Source: Leptospira brenneri
GTDB taxonomy: Bacteria > Spirochaetota > Leptospiria > Leptospirales > Leptospiraceae
Direction: 5' to 3'
DNA: 64,000 nt
Assembly (NCBI RefSeq): GCF_002812125.1
Contig: NZ_NPDQ01000006.1
Coordinates: 124,001-188,000, forward strand
Shown in pieces: positions 36,374 to 45,121 of this stretch. Under the pieces are notes generated by a model that ran no database searches, was not told the origin of the DNA, and was given only the letters and a program-made list of their open reading frames with translations. Each line of letters opens with the position of its first letter. The stretch's first letter is position 1. The translations under genes were made by a program, and so were the position numbers.

Positions 36374-37249
36374 ATGGAACTCTTTTCTCTCGTTTTAATC
36401 AATTTATTATTTTGTGGGATGATGTATGTATTCATCTCAGCCAAAGTCCAAAAAGCTGTCGGAGAATATTACGATAAAAAATTAAACCGTGCGATTGATA
36501 TGGCAACGGCGGAAACCATCCGGGAACTGGATGCAACCGTTGCTGTGATTGAATCCAAAATGGTTGCTCTTCGTTCGATGATGGAAAAAGGAGAGGCTCT
36601 GGTAAAAGAATTTAAACATTACCAATCTTCTGGACTTTCTATGAAATCAGAGTTAGTTCCTGATTTAGTTAAGGAAGAAGAACCAGTTCTTGATATCAAA
36701 GAACAAAGAACGGGTATTGGTAAAATTTACCAAGCAAACCAAATCCCTGTTCCAAGTGACGAAGTGGAAACAACAGAAGGTGCTGTGAACCAAGCCTTTG
36801 GTAAATTGGGAAAAGCAGTTAAGGGAATCTTTGGAATGGATGCTATCAATTCTCCTTCGGCAGAAGCAATGGACAATTTAGAAGTGCCAACATTTCAACC
36901 TAAGATGAATTATACGGTTGGTGGAAACCCTTTTGCCGAAGAAAAACCGACAGATTTAATTCGGAATGAACTGGTGGATGGCCCCAAAAAAAGAGAATTT
37001 CTAAACGAAGTATCAAAAGCAAATGATCCAGCCTTTGCTTCCTACCAAAAAATGAGTTTGGACAAAGTGGATCTTTCCATTGAATCGGCTTTGGAAGAAC
37101 TCACCGCATCGGCAACGAAGATTGATAAAGTAGTGCATCTCATCAAAAAAGGATACAAACATGAGGAAATTTCAGAAGCAATGAATATCGGTATTCATGA
37201 AATTCATTTAATTGAAACGATTCGACTTGATCGATCTAGAAGAATCTAA
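36374..37249 (+). CDS. Membrane-anchored protein with C-terminal helix-turn-helix-like segment
   Basis: 291 residues. One membrane helix at the N-terminus (MELFSLVLINLLFCGMMYVFI), a helical coiled-coil-like region to about 95, a long disordered middle, and a C-terminal 35 residues (HLIKKGYKHEEISEAMNIGIHEIHLIETIRLD) that look like a small helix-turn-helix as in DUF6115-type proteins near flagellar genes. Function unknown. The gene is embedded in the flagellar run between the 96-residue protein and remA. Confidence 0.75.
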   Translation: MELFSLVLINLLFCGMMYVFISAKVQKAVGEYYDKKLNRAIDMATAETIRELDATVAVIESKMVALRSMMEKGEALVKEFKHYQSSGLSMKSELVPDLVKEEEPVLDIKEQRTGIGKIYQANQIPVPSDEVETTEGAVNQAFGKLGKAVKGIFGMDAINSPSAEAMDNLEVPTFQPKMNYTVGGNPFAEEKPTDLIRNELVDGPKKREFLNEVSKANDPAFASYQKMSLDKVDLSIESALEELTASATKIDKVVHLIKKGYKHEEISEAMNIGIHEIHLIETIRLDRSRRI

Positions 37250-37261
37250 AAATATGTTTTC

Positions 37262-37546
37262 ATGTCTTCGTTCCCGATACTCAATGTAGGTTTTTCTAAT
37301 GTAGTATTTGTATCGAAAATCCTTACGATCCTCCAAGCAGATTCTGCTGGAGCCAAACGACTTCGTTCTGAGGCCAAATCGGAGAACCGGTTGATTGATG
37401 CAACCGGTGGACGTAAAACAAGATCAGTTCTTGTTTTAGATTCTGGTCACATCCTCCTCTCAGCAATCCGACCTGAAAGTTTATCCAAACGTTTAGAGTC
37501 CGGTGACAATCATATTGGCGAAGGAGAGGAGGAATCAGAAGATTGA
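37262..37546 (+). CDS. RemA-like regulatory protein (DUF370)
   Basis: 94 residues. The family core is clear: [18 protein letters not shown] near the start, then [31 protein letters not shown]. In Bacillus RemA is a DNA-binding activator of matrix and osmoprotection genes that forms rings. The Leptospira target is unknown. The stop overlaps the TTG start of gmk (TTGA), giving tight coupling; remA-gmk adjacency is common in bacteria and supports the call. Confidence 0.88.
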   Translation: MSSFPILNVGFSNVVFVSKILTILQADSAGAKRLRSEAKSENRLIDATGGRKTRSVLVLDSGHILLSAIRPESLSKRLESGDNHIGEGEEESED

Positions 37547-38115
37547 AAGTTAGCCCTAATTTATACATTCTTTCTTCTGTTGCCGGGGGTGGTAAGTCTA
37601 CTATCATCGCAGCCCTCACAGAAGAGTTTCCTGAATTCTATTTTTCTATCTCATGCACCACGAGAGATCCTAGGCCAGGTGATGTAGAAGGAAAAACCTA
37701 CTATTTTCTCTCTGTTCCCGAATTCAAAAAAAGAATAGCTGAAGGTGAATTCTATGAATGGGCCGAAGTACATGGAAATTATTACGGAACTCCCAAAACC
37801 CCCATTTTAAAAGCAATTCAGGAAAACCGAGTGGCTCTTCTTGATTTGGACGTCCAAGGAGCCAAGTCGGTGAAGGCCCTGCGACCAGAATCAGTGACCA
37901 TATTTATAGAACCACCGAGCAGGGAGATTTGGATTGAGAGATTGATTCGGCGTGGTACGGATTCTAAAACTAGTATTGAACGACGAATCGAAAATGGAGT
38001 TAGGGAACTCGACGAGGCGTCTAGTTTTGATTATGTAGTCGTGAATGATAAGTTAGATGATGCCATTCGTGAAGTGAAATCTATTTTATCTGGAACCAAA
38101 AACAAACCTTTCTAA
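37543..38115 (+). CDS. gmk: Guanylate kinase
   Basis: 190 residues from TTG 37543, which overlaps the remA stop, with GGAGAGGAGG upstream. It phosphorylates GMP to GDP. GMP-binding motifs are normal: [22 protein letters not shown] and [16 protein letters not shown], then LLDLDVQGA. The P-loop reads [10 protein letters not shown], where the usual first Gly of GPSGxGKS is Ser and the Pro is Val. The rest of the enzyme is intact, so it is probably active. The end overlaps the convergent flbB-like gene by 4 nt. Confidence 0.93.
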   Translation: MKVSPNLYILSSVAGGGKSTIIAALTEEFPEFYFSISCTTRDPRPGDVEGKTYYFLSVPEFKKRIAEGEFYEWAEVHGNYYGTPKTPILKAIQENRVALLDLDVQGAKSVKALRPESVTIFIEPPSREIWIERLIRRGTDSKTSIERRIENGVRELDEASSFDYVVVNDKLDDAIREVKSILSGTKNKPF

Positions 38116-38762
38116 GGTTCGTCATTGTCTTCATCAATACTTTTCCCATAATTAGGAACGTTCTTCGCGCCCGCATCTAACCATTTGTTAGAGATTACAG
38201 ACCTTCTTTCTGCAGGGAATAATGTGAGTAGGTAAGTGGTGATGGTTTGTCTTCCTTCTTCTTCTGCATCTCTATCCATTTGTTCGAAAACTTCGATGAT
38301 GTCGTAGTCTGGCCAATTGATGAGCATATCTCTTGCCGATTCGGGTGGCATATTGGCAACTTTGTTTGCGAGCACTTTTACTTTCTCGGCGCGGGCATTG
38401 TCTTTTTTTAATTTGTCCGCCATTTCTTTTTCTTTACGTTGGATTCCTTCTCGTAGCTCCTCTAGACGTTCTTTGTCTGCATGTAAAGAGGAAGATTTTT
38501 CTTCCAACTCTCGTTTCATTTGTTCGAGTTCTTCGCGGTCAGCAATCAGTCTCTCTTTTGCTTTTTCCATTTCTAATTTTTCTAATTCGGTTGGAGAAAG
38601 TAGATCTTGGTTTACGAGGCCTGCTTGTTTTTTGAGAAAGGGTAAATAGTCTTCTGCATTGATGACTTGAAAGTAATCAAAAACAAAAAAACCGATCGCG
38701 ATGAGAAAAAAGATGAGAACGATTAAAAAGAAGGATCTTGTGCTATCGGTTACACTTGCCAT
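38112..38762 (-). CDS. FlbB/MotE-like flagellar collar protein
   Basis: 216 residues. One N-terminal membrane helix (about 10-30), a long charged coiled coil (about 60-135), and a C-terminal MgtE-N-like domain with VANMPPESARDMLINW and DRDAEEEGRQTITTYLLTLFP. This is the MotE/YlxF architecture. In Borrelia, the protein next to FliJ with this layout, FlbB, is a base of the periplasmic collar around the motor. The start overlaps the fliJ stop (TAATG), so the two are coupled. FlbB identity is inferred from order and architecture. Confidence 0.75.
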   Translation of the reverse strand: MASVTDSTRSFFLIVLIFFLIAIGFFVFDYFQVINAEDYLPFLKKQAGLVNQDLLSPTELEKLEMEKAKERLIADREELEQMKRELEEKSSSLHADKERLEELREGIQRKEKEMADKLKKDNARAEKVKVLANKVANMPPESARDMLINWPDYDIIEVFEQMDRDAEEEGRQTITTYLLTLFPAERRSVISNKWLDAGAKNVPNYGKSIDEDNDEP

Positions 38763-39361
38763 TATGATTTGCCTTGTCCTAGGTAGAATTTTTCATAAAA
38801 ATCACGGAGAGTTTTGAAGTCGGACGTGAGTTCGTCACCCCCATCCTCGCGGTTGAGAATTTTAAAAGTTCTTGGAATCTTTTTAGATTTAGAAGGCCTA
38901 TAACTTTCTGTCGAATCGAATAATGATTGTTTGCTTAGCTGAAGATTAAATTCTTCAACCTCTCTCCGTTCTGCTCGGTTTCGTTTTTTCTTCCATTCAG
39001 CAAATCGTTTGTCTTTTAAAACTTCGATTACCTTTTTATTCATTCGAGCAACCATTACATCTTTACGAACTACATTGACTTCTTCATTTTGTGTCAAAAT
39101 TCGTTCGTCTAACTCTTCATTGCGCCGCATGAGGCCTTGGATGTATTGTTCGATGGAAAGGTAATCGGATAAACTCGTTCCCACCTTTGAGGAGGCGAGG
39201 ATGGCTTCGTAGGAAGATTCGATTTCTCGTTCATTGGAATCTTTTTCCCCAATGAGAGAATTCAGTTTTGAGACAACTTGGGAGAGTCGACGAATTTCTT
39301 CTTCTTCTCTTCGGCCTCGTAATTTGAGGACTGTCTCCAAACTAAAACGAAATCGTTTCAT
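38762..39361 (-). CDS. fliJ: Flagellar export protein FliJ
   Basis: 199 residues, long for FliJ (about 145-150). The N-terminal MKRFRFSLETVLKLRGRREEEEIRRLS is the classic FliJ start and the first 140 residues are a continuous charged coiled coil. FliJ sits in the centre of the FliI ring and couples ATP use to export. The extra 55 C-terminal residues are polar with no known motif. It is coupled to the FlbB-like gene, but fliI is not adjacent: a large kinase gene on the other strand stands between. Confidence 0.85.
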   Translation of the reverse strand: MKRFRFSLETVLKLRGRREEEEIRRLSQVVSKLNSLIGEKDSNEREIESSYEAILASSKVGTSLSDYLSIEQYIQGLMRRNEELDERILTQNEEVNVVRKDVMVARMNKKVIEVLKDKRFAEWKKKRNRAERREVEEFNLQLSKQSLFDSTESYRPSKSKKIPRTFKILNREDGGDELTSDFKTLRDFYEKFYLGQGKS

Positions 39362-39443
39362 AGCTGTCTATTTCTTCGGTTCTAAATAATTTTTGTACTC
39401 TTTTTTACTCGTATTTTTAAAAAAATGAGTAAAACTTGCACTA

Positions 39444-42400
39444 TTGTCCAATATACGCTTACATCTGATTGGTTCGGCGATAGTCCTTTTGGGTCTTATG
39501 GCATCGCCTCTATTTGCCACACCACCAACTGAAATTGTACTTAAAAGTCAGGGAAATCCAGTTCATTTAGAAGGGGAATGGGAATTCTATCCCCATACCT
39601 TCCTGTCTGAGCTAACGGAAATTCCAGAGACCAAACTTCAAGTGGTAGTTCCTGGGATTTGGAACTCAGAGCTCGGGACTGGGAATGGGTTTGGAACCTA
39701 TCGTTTGCTTCTGGAAAGACCAGAAGGAACAGATCCAGAGGCTGTTTATGGAATCAAACTTGTGGATTTGGCTACGGCCTCTCGTGTGTATTGGAACGGA
39801 AAACTTCTTGGATCTTCTGGGGTAGTTTCCAAAAATCCGGATGAGTCGGAACCTTCCTACCAATTTCAATTTTACCCTTTGCCTTGGAAAGAGGGACCTA
39901 ACGAACTACTTGTGGAAATCTCTAATTTTCACCATGACAAAGGGGGGATGTGGGAACCACCTTATGTTGGTGAGTGGAAAAAACTTTTTAAAGAAAACGA
40001 AAAAGATTTAGCCTCTTCTTTATTTCTAGCGGGTGCGGTTTTCATCATTGCACTCTATCACTTTGGGTTATTTTATTTTAGAAGATCCGATAAAGGAAAT
40101 TTTTTATTTGGCTTTGCGGCTCTCCTTTTATCCCTTCGTACCTTGTTTACCGGAGAAAGGTTTGGATTCAATGAACTCTCTCCTTATATAGGATGGAATC
40201 TTTGCCTTCGCATTGAATACTTTACGTTTTATTTATCTCCGTATTTATTTTTTGCATTTTTTAGAGAATTTTATCCTAGTTTTTATCCTCGTTGGATGCA
40301 GAGAGTTTTGCTTTTTCCCACTCTTGTTTTTATTAGTTTTATTTTGGTATTACCTACACCCATTTATACAAAGTTAAATGGATACTTTCATATTGTTTTT
40401 CTTTCCGGAATTCTTTTAATTTTCCAAGGTATTTTTCGAGCTGTCATCGGTAGAAAAGAAAGTAGTTTGTTATTTGCGATTGGGATTATCTCTGTTGCGA
40501 TTGCTGCTTTTATTGATTTACTCAACGCCTACCAAGTTGTTTATACTGTCGAAGCCATTCCCATCGGGATTTTTGTTTTTATTTTAGTCCAGTCTTTGAC
40601 TTTATCTAGAAGGTTTAGTCGAGCTTTTTCTGATGTAGAATCTCTATCCAAAAGACTTCTTGCTCTCGATAAACTAAAGGATGAATTTTTAGCCAATACT
40701 TCTCACGAATTAAAAACACCTTTAAATGGGATTATCGGAATCGCCGAATCTATGTTTGATGGAATCGGTGGAAAACTCACTCAAGAACAAAGGCAAAATT
40801 TAGGGATGATTGTTAGTTCTGGAAAAAGATTGTCTTCTCTTGTAGATGATATTTTGGATTTTTCCAAAATGAAAAACAGAGATTTGGATTTGGATCTAAA
40901 GGCCATCGATTTACACCAGATTTGTGATTTAGTGCTTGTGATTTCTAGACCTCTGTATGTAACAAAAAACCTCACAGTTCGCAATCATGTTCCGATGGAC
41001 TTCCCTCCTATTTTGGGTGATGAAGCAAGACTGCAACAAATTTTATTCAATCTGATTGGAAATGCGATTAAGTTTACCGAAAAGGGTAGAATTGATGTTT
41101 CGGCGGAGATTATGGAAAGGATGCTCGTTCTTTCTATCAAAGATACAGGCATTGGAATCCCAAAAGATAAATTTAACGATATCTTTAGATCTTTTGAACA
41201 AGTTGACTCGTCCACCACACGTAAGTTTGGTGGGACTGGACTTGGACTTGCTATATCCAAACGTTTGGTGGAATTACATGGTGGAACCATTTGGGTTGAA
41301 TCGATAGAAGGAGAAGGTTCTACCTTTAGATTTACTTTGCCACTAGCAAGGGAAGGGGAGATCCCTATGGAAAAAATCCCTTCTAAAAAAACAGATTTAT
41401 GGTTTGGTGGAGAGTCTCCAGAATTTGAACCAATTGAAGAAATAAATGAAGAATACGATGGCGAAAAATTTAAGGTTCTTGTTGTGGATGATGAACCCAT
41501 CAATAGGCAAGTCCTAAAAAACCATCTAACTCTTATTGGTTGTGATGTCTATGAGGCATCCAACGGTGGGGATGCCATTCGTATGGTTCGTGATGACGGG
41601 CCATTTGAACTTATGTTGCTCGATATCATGATGCCGGGGATGAGTGGGTATGATGTTTGTGCGGTTCTAAGAGAGTCATATTCTTTATACCAACTTCCTA
41701 TTTTGTTTTTAACGGCAAAAAATCAAATTACTGATATCATTGCCTCATTGGAAGCCGGTGGGAATGATTACCTTGCAAAACCATTCGATAAACGAGAGTT
41801 AATCTCTCGGGCGAAAAACTTAATTACATTGAAAAAAGCAGTCGAAGAACAAAACAAATTCATCGCTTTCCAAAATGAGTTGGGTCTTGCAAGAAAACTA
41901 CAAAGTTCCATCCTTCCAGAAGAAGCTCCTGATATCAAAGGCATCAAAACAGAGTTTTATTATGAACCAATGGATAGTGTGGGAGGAGACTTTTTTGATT
42001 TCCATGCCATTTCCGAAACGGAGCTAGGTGTGATGGTCGCCGATGTGTCGGGTCATGGGATTCCAGCGGCCCTCATCTCTGCCATGTTAAAGATTGCCTT
42101 TTCTACACAAATCCGTTTGTCTAGGGAACCGGCCCAACTCATGACACAAATCAATTCTACTTTGCTTGGAAAGATGAAAGGGGCCTTTGTCACAGCATCT
42201 TATATTTATATCAATCTTGAATCGAGAGAAATCATCCATGCTAGGTGTGGACATCCTCCTCTCATCATCAATCGAGCCGGGGGATCAAAACCTACTTTAA
42301 GTTTGCCACAAGGAAAACTCATTGGTTGGATTCCTGAGTTAGACATTCAAGAAGATATCATCCCTCTCCATCCTGGAGACAGAATCGTATTGTATACAGA

Positions 42401-42590
42401 TGGGATTACGGAAGCAACCAATGCTGAAAAAGAAATGATCGGACAAGAAAATTGGGAGTCCATTGTTCAAAGATACAGTGGGTATCCGATTTCCGAATCC
42501 AAACGTTTGTTACTGGAAAGGATCAAAGAATTTACAGGAAATCGTTCTCCAGATGATGACGTGACTCTTGTGATTTTAGAGATCGAATAA
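39444..42590 (+). CDS. Hybrid sensor kinase / receiver / PP2C phosphatase fusion
   Basis: 1048 residues from TTG 39444. Order: signal peptide (1-25); 7TMR-DISM-type jelly-roll sensor (30-175, GEWEFYP, VVPGIWN, GTYRLLLE); seven membrane helices (about 187-390); HisKA (SHELKTPLNG, His421); HATPase (NAIKFTEKG, DTGIGIPK, FGGTGLGLAIS); receiver with VVDDEPINR and LLDIMMPGMSG; SpoIIE PP2C (LARKLQSSILPEE, VGGDFFDF, ADVSGHG, LYTDGITEA, SPDDDVTL). One protein thus senses, phosphorylates its own receiver and probably gates its phosphatase. It interrupts the flagellar genes fliI and fliJ. Confidence 0.93.
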   Translation: MSNIRLHLIGSAIVLLGLMASPLFATPPTEIVLKSQGNPVHLEGEWEFYPHTFLSELTEIPETKLQVVVPGIWNSELGTGNGFGTYRLLLERPEGTDPEAVYGIKLVDLATASRVYWNGKLLGSSGVVSKNPDESEPSYQFQFYPLPWKEGPNELLVEISNFHHDKGGMWEPPYVGEWKKLFKENEKDLASSLFLAGAVFIIALYHFGLFYFRRSDKGNFLFGFAALLLSLRTLFTGERFGFNELSPYIGWNLCLRIEYFTFYLSPYLFFAFFREFYPSFYPRWMQRVLLFPTLVFISFILVLPTPIYTKLNGYFHIVFLSGILLIFQGIFRAVIGRKESSLLFAIGIISVAIAAFIDLLNAYQVVYTVEAIPIGIFVFILVQSLTLSRRFSRAFSDVESLSKRLLALDKLKDEFLANTSHELKTPLNGIIGIAESMFDGIGGKLTQEQRQNLGMIVSSGKRLSSLVDDILDFSKMKNRDLDLDLKAIDLHQICDLVLVISRPLYVTKNLTVRNHVPMDFPPILGDEARLQQILFNLIGNAIKFTEKGRIDVSAEIMERMLVLSIKDTGIGIPKDKFNDIFRSFEQVDSSTTRKFGGTGLGLAISKRLVELHGGTIWVESIEGEGSTFRFTLPLAREGEIPMEKIPSKKTDLWFGGESPEFEPIEEINEEYDGEKFKVLVVDDEPINRQVLKNHLTLIGCDVYEASNGGDAIRMVRDDGPFELMLLDIMMPGMSGYDVCAVLRESYSLYQLPILFLTAKNQITDIIASLEAGGNDYLAKPFDKRELISRAKNLITLKKAVEEQNKFIAFQNELGLARKLQSSILPEEAPDIKGIKTEFYYEPMDSVGGDFFDFHAISETELGVMVADVSGHGIPAALISAMLKIAFSTQIRLSREPAQLMTQINSTLLGKMKGAFVTASYIYINLESREIIHARCGHPPLIINRAGGSKPTLSLPQGKLIGWIPELDIQEDIIPLHPGDRIVLYTDGITEATNAEKEMIGQENWESIVQRYSGYPISESKRLLLERIKEFTGNRSPDDDVTLVILEIE

Positions 42591-42666
42591 ACTTCTCGAT
42601 CTTGATTGATCCATACAAGTCGTATTTCTTATTGTTTTACTGAGAAAGAAAAACTAAATTTTATAA

Positions 42667-42682
42667 AATCTAAGCTTAGATT
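42667..42682. terminator. Palindrome between convergent kinase fusion and fliI
   Basis: AATCTAAGCTTAGATT is a perfect 16-bp palindrome overlapping the fliI stop. On the minus strand it is followed by TTATAAAATTTAG and a T-rich stretch, on the plus strand by AAAAATC. It may be a weak bidirectional terminator. Confidence 0.35.
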
Positions 42683-44045
42683 AAAAATCATCCTCATTAC
42701 GAGCCGAAGATTGTAATATCTTTGCCAACCTGTTGGTGGCATCATTGTAACTTGATTTTTCTTCGATCCTTTGTCTGAGGTAATCATCGATTTGTGATTT
42801 TTTATCAATCGCCATATCTACTTTTTCATCCGCACCACGAACATAGGCATTGAGTAAAATAATATCTTCTGAGTTTTTGTATTTCGAGATTAGTTCCCGA
42901 ACAATAGAAGAACGCATATAATGATCTTCATTCACAATTTTTTGCATGAGTCGAGACAAAGACCCAGGAACATCAATGGCTGGGTAATGACTTTGTTCTG
43001 CGAGTTTTCTCGTGAGTACAATATGTCCGTCAATAAATCCACGCACTTTATCGGCAACGATATCATCCATATCATCTTCGGCATCAGTTAAGACGGTATA
43101 AAATCCGGTGATGGAACCACCATTATGTGAAGTTCCTGCTCTTTCTACAAGTTTGGCCATTTTTGTAAATACACTCGATGCATATCCTTTGGTGACCACA
43201 GGTTCTCCTATGGAAAGTTCTCTTAGGGCTTCTGCATAACGAGTGAGAGAGTCCATATATAAATTGACGGACATTCCTTTTTCGCGAAAGTATTCTGCTG
43301 CAGAACAAGCTAGATTTGCACAACTCACTTGTTCCATTTTGGATGAGTCTGAGGTTGCGACAAAAACAACGGACTTGGCCAAAGCTTCTTTTCCAAGTTC
43401 TACGTGTAAGAATTCGTTTACCTCGCGGCCCCTTTCACCAATGAGAGCCACTACGTTGACATCTGCGTTCGTATAACGAGCGATCATACCAAGTAAACTT
43501 GATTTACCCACACCCGAACCGGAAAAAATTCCAATCCTTTGTCCTCGACCAACGGTTAACATCCCGTCGATGGCACGAACTCCAGTTTCTAAGATTTCCG
43601 TAATGGGAGGGCGATCGAGTGGATTGAGAAAACGAGGTTCGGATGCTCTTTCCTCTTTGGTGATGAGGATCCCTTTACTATCAATGGGTTTGCCAAGACC
43701 GTTTAAAACCCTGCCCAAAAGTTCGGGACCAGCATTCAATGTAATTTGTCTTCCAGAAGAGAAGACAAAGGCATGAGGAAATATTTCTTGTGTGTCACCG
43801 AGTGGCATCAAGGTATAAAGATGGTCTTTGAAACCAACAAGGACACAAGCAAGGTATCCTTTGTCTGACCCACGTTCCACTTCCAAAATTTCACCAACTT
43901 TGGAATCAGGTGGACCTTGTGAATAAATGACATTTCCCACCACGGACACAACGACCCCACTTTTGCGGATGGGTTCAATTTTTTCGACGACATTCAAATA
44001 TTTGGAAATGGCATCGATATGTTCCGTGAATTTCTTTTCAATCAT
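42681..44045 (-). CDS. fliI: Flagellum-specific ATP synthase (type III export ATPase)
   Basis: 454 residues. The ATPase powers the flagellar type III export gate together with FliH and FliJ. Family motifs: Walker A FSGSGVGKSSLLG (about 172-184), IGERGREVNEFL, the Walker B-side YMDSLTRYAEALRE, GEPVVTKGYASSVF and the C-terminal KIVNEDHY. Length is normal. No fliH is next to it. A lipoprotein gene lies 160 bp upstream on the same strand. Confidence 0.95.
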   Translation of the reverse strand: MIEKKFTEHIDAISKYLNVVEKIEPIRKSGVVVSVVGNVIYSQGPPDSKVGEILEVERGSDKGYLACVLVGFKDHLYTLMPLGDTQEIFPHAFVFSSGRQITLNAGPELLGRVLNGLGKPIDSKGILITKEERASEPRFLNPLDRPPITEILETGVRAIDGMLTVGRGQRIGIFSGSGVGKSSLLGMIARYTNADVNVVALIGERGREVNEFLHVELGKEALAKSVVFVATSDSSKMEQVSCANLACSAAEYFREKGMSVNLYMDSLTRYAEALRELSIGEPVVTKGYASSVFTKMAKLVERAGTSHNGGSITGFYTVLTDAEDDMDDIVADKVRGFIDGHIVLTRKLAEQSHYPAIDVPGSLSRLMQKIVNEDHYMRSSIVRELISKYKNSEDIILLNAYVRGADEKVDMAIDKKSQIDDYLRQRIEEKSSYNDATNRLAKILQSSARNEDDF

Positions 44046-44162
44046 GGGGGCTTTTCACTCATCCAATCATGTGACATAATTAAATCAAGCGAATTGAGAG
44101 GGTCGGACTACTGAATACGACTCTTCTGGGACGGGACTACGGAGATTTGTTTTGGGAAGTAC

Positions 44163-44188
44163 CGAAGCCCCCTTTGGTTGGGGCTTCG
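44163..44188 (-). terminator. Hairpin downstream of the 277-residue lipoprotein gene
   Basis: CGAAGCCCC (44163-44171) and GGGGCTTCG (44180-44188) form a perfect, GC-rich 9-bp stem with an 8-nt loop. It lies 17 nt past the stop of the lipoprotein gene and before fliI. A T-run is absent, but stability and place suggest a terminator. Confidence 0.5.
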
Positions 44189-44204
44189 ATCCCTTCTTAG
44201 TCTT

Positions 44205-45035
44205 TTAGCGACAGAGTTTGATTTGGTCGATATTGGAGATCTGGCGGGGAGTGGGTAATTTTTTACCGAGGGTCACGTTTCCACCTTCCCCAATGATCGC
44301 CGATTCATAAGCCCACTTTCCAAAATTGGTCGATACCGTGAAACAATCGGGAAAGGATTTTGTTTCCTCTATTGTAGATCCTGTCCAAAGGAGGATTCGG
44401 TCTGGGGTCCTGAGATAAAGTTTCTTTCCATCTTCTGCCCAACGAATTCCGTAAAGGGGGAGAGCTGTCCAAAAATTGATAGGATAGGTTTGGATTTTTT
44501 TATCTGCAATTTGGATGAGGTTGAGTTCAAATTCTGAAAACTCACCTTCGGCAGTAGGGTTTGCCGTAATCAGTGCCACCAAGTTACCGTTAGGGGAAGG
44601 TGCCATTTGGAATATAATTCTTTTTTCAGGTGTGGCTGGGTAGGAAAAGGCACCTCCGGCTTCTGGATAAAGAGATAAAGTTTGGTTTAGAGTTCCATAC
44701 TCATCATCTTTTCCGTATAACACAAATAATGTGGAAGAACCTGTATGATAAAAAATCCCATCCGCGAGAGACCAAGAAGGAAGGTCCCATTCTTTGATTG
44801 GTTTTGCTCCTGTCGGCGCATTTTTTATCAATTTGATTTTACTTTTATAATTTCGTTTGTCTGTGGTTCCGTTTAGAGGATTCCATGAATCTTTTTCTTC
44901 GTAACCAACCGTAAGAATTAAGTGAATGCTCGGGTCGTTTGTCGGAGAGACTTCCTCTGGCAATTGTGTTTGGCGCCAGATCATTTGGGAACATCCCATT
45001 AGGGTGATAGCTAAAACGGCTAGGAGGAACTTCAT
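44205..45035 (-). CDS. Lipoprotein of unknown function, possible beta-propeller
   Basis: 276 residues from the ATG at 45035, which puts the signal peptide MKFLLAVLAITLMGC (lipobox LMGC) at the start; a 17-residue longer frame exists but is not sensible. The body has repeated strand-turn patterns with WD-like sequences (GALPLYGIRWAEDGKKLYLRTPDRILLW in part), recalling TolB/WD propellers. Family unknown. It ends just before the 9-bp hairpin and is preceded by the terminator of the small Cys-rich gene. Confidence 0.75.
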   Translation of the reverse strand: MKFLLAVLAITLMGCSQMIWRQTQLPEEVSPTNDPSIHLILTVGYEEKDSWNPLNGTTDKRNYKSKIKLIKNAPTGAKPIKEWDLPSWSLADGIFYHTGSSTLFVLYGKDDEYGTLNQTLSLYPEAGGAFSYPATPEKRIIFQMAPSPNGNLVALITANPTAEGEFSEFELNLIQIADKKIQTYPINFWTALPLYGIRWAEDGKKLYLRTPDRILLWTGSTIEETKSFPDCFTVSTNFGKWAYESAIIGEGGNVTLGKKLPTPRQISNIDQIKLCR

Positions 45036-45071
45036 GACAAAGAAGATAGGTCGGAAGGCTGGTCTGTAAAC

Positions 45072-45094
45072 AAAAAAGGGGACCAAAGTCCCCT
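45072..45094 (-). terminator. Rho-independent terminator of the 104-residue gene
   Basis: On the minus strand AGGGGAC, loop TTTG, GTCCCCT, then TTTTTTG. A 7-bp GC-rich stem followed by a T-run 28 nt past the stop is a textbook terminator. Confidence 0.75.
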
Positions 45095-45121
45095 CTTAGT
45101 TAGAAAAATGCTGCTAAAGGA

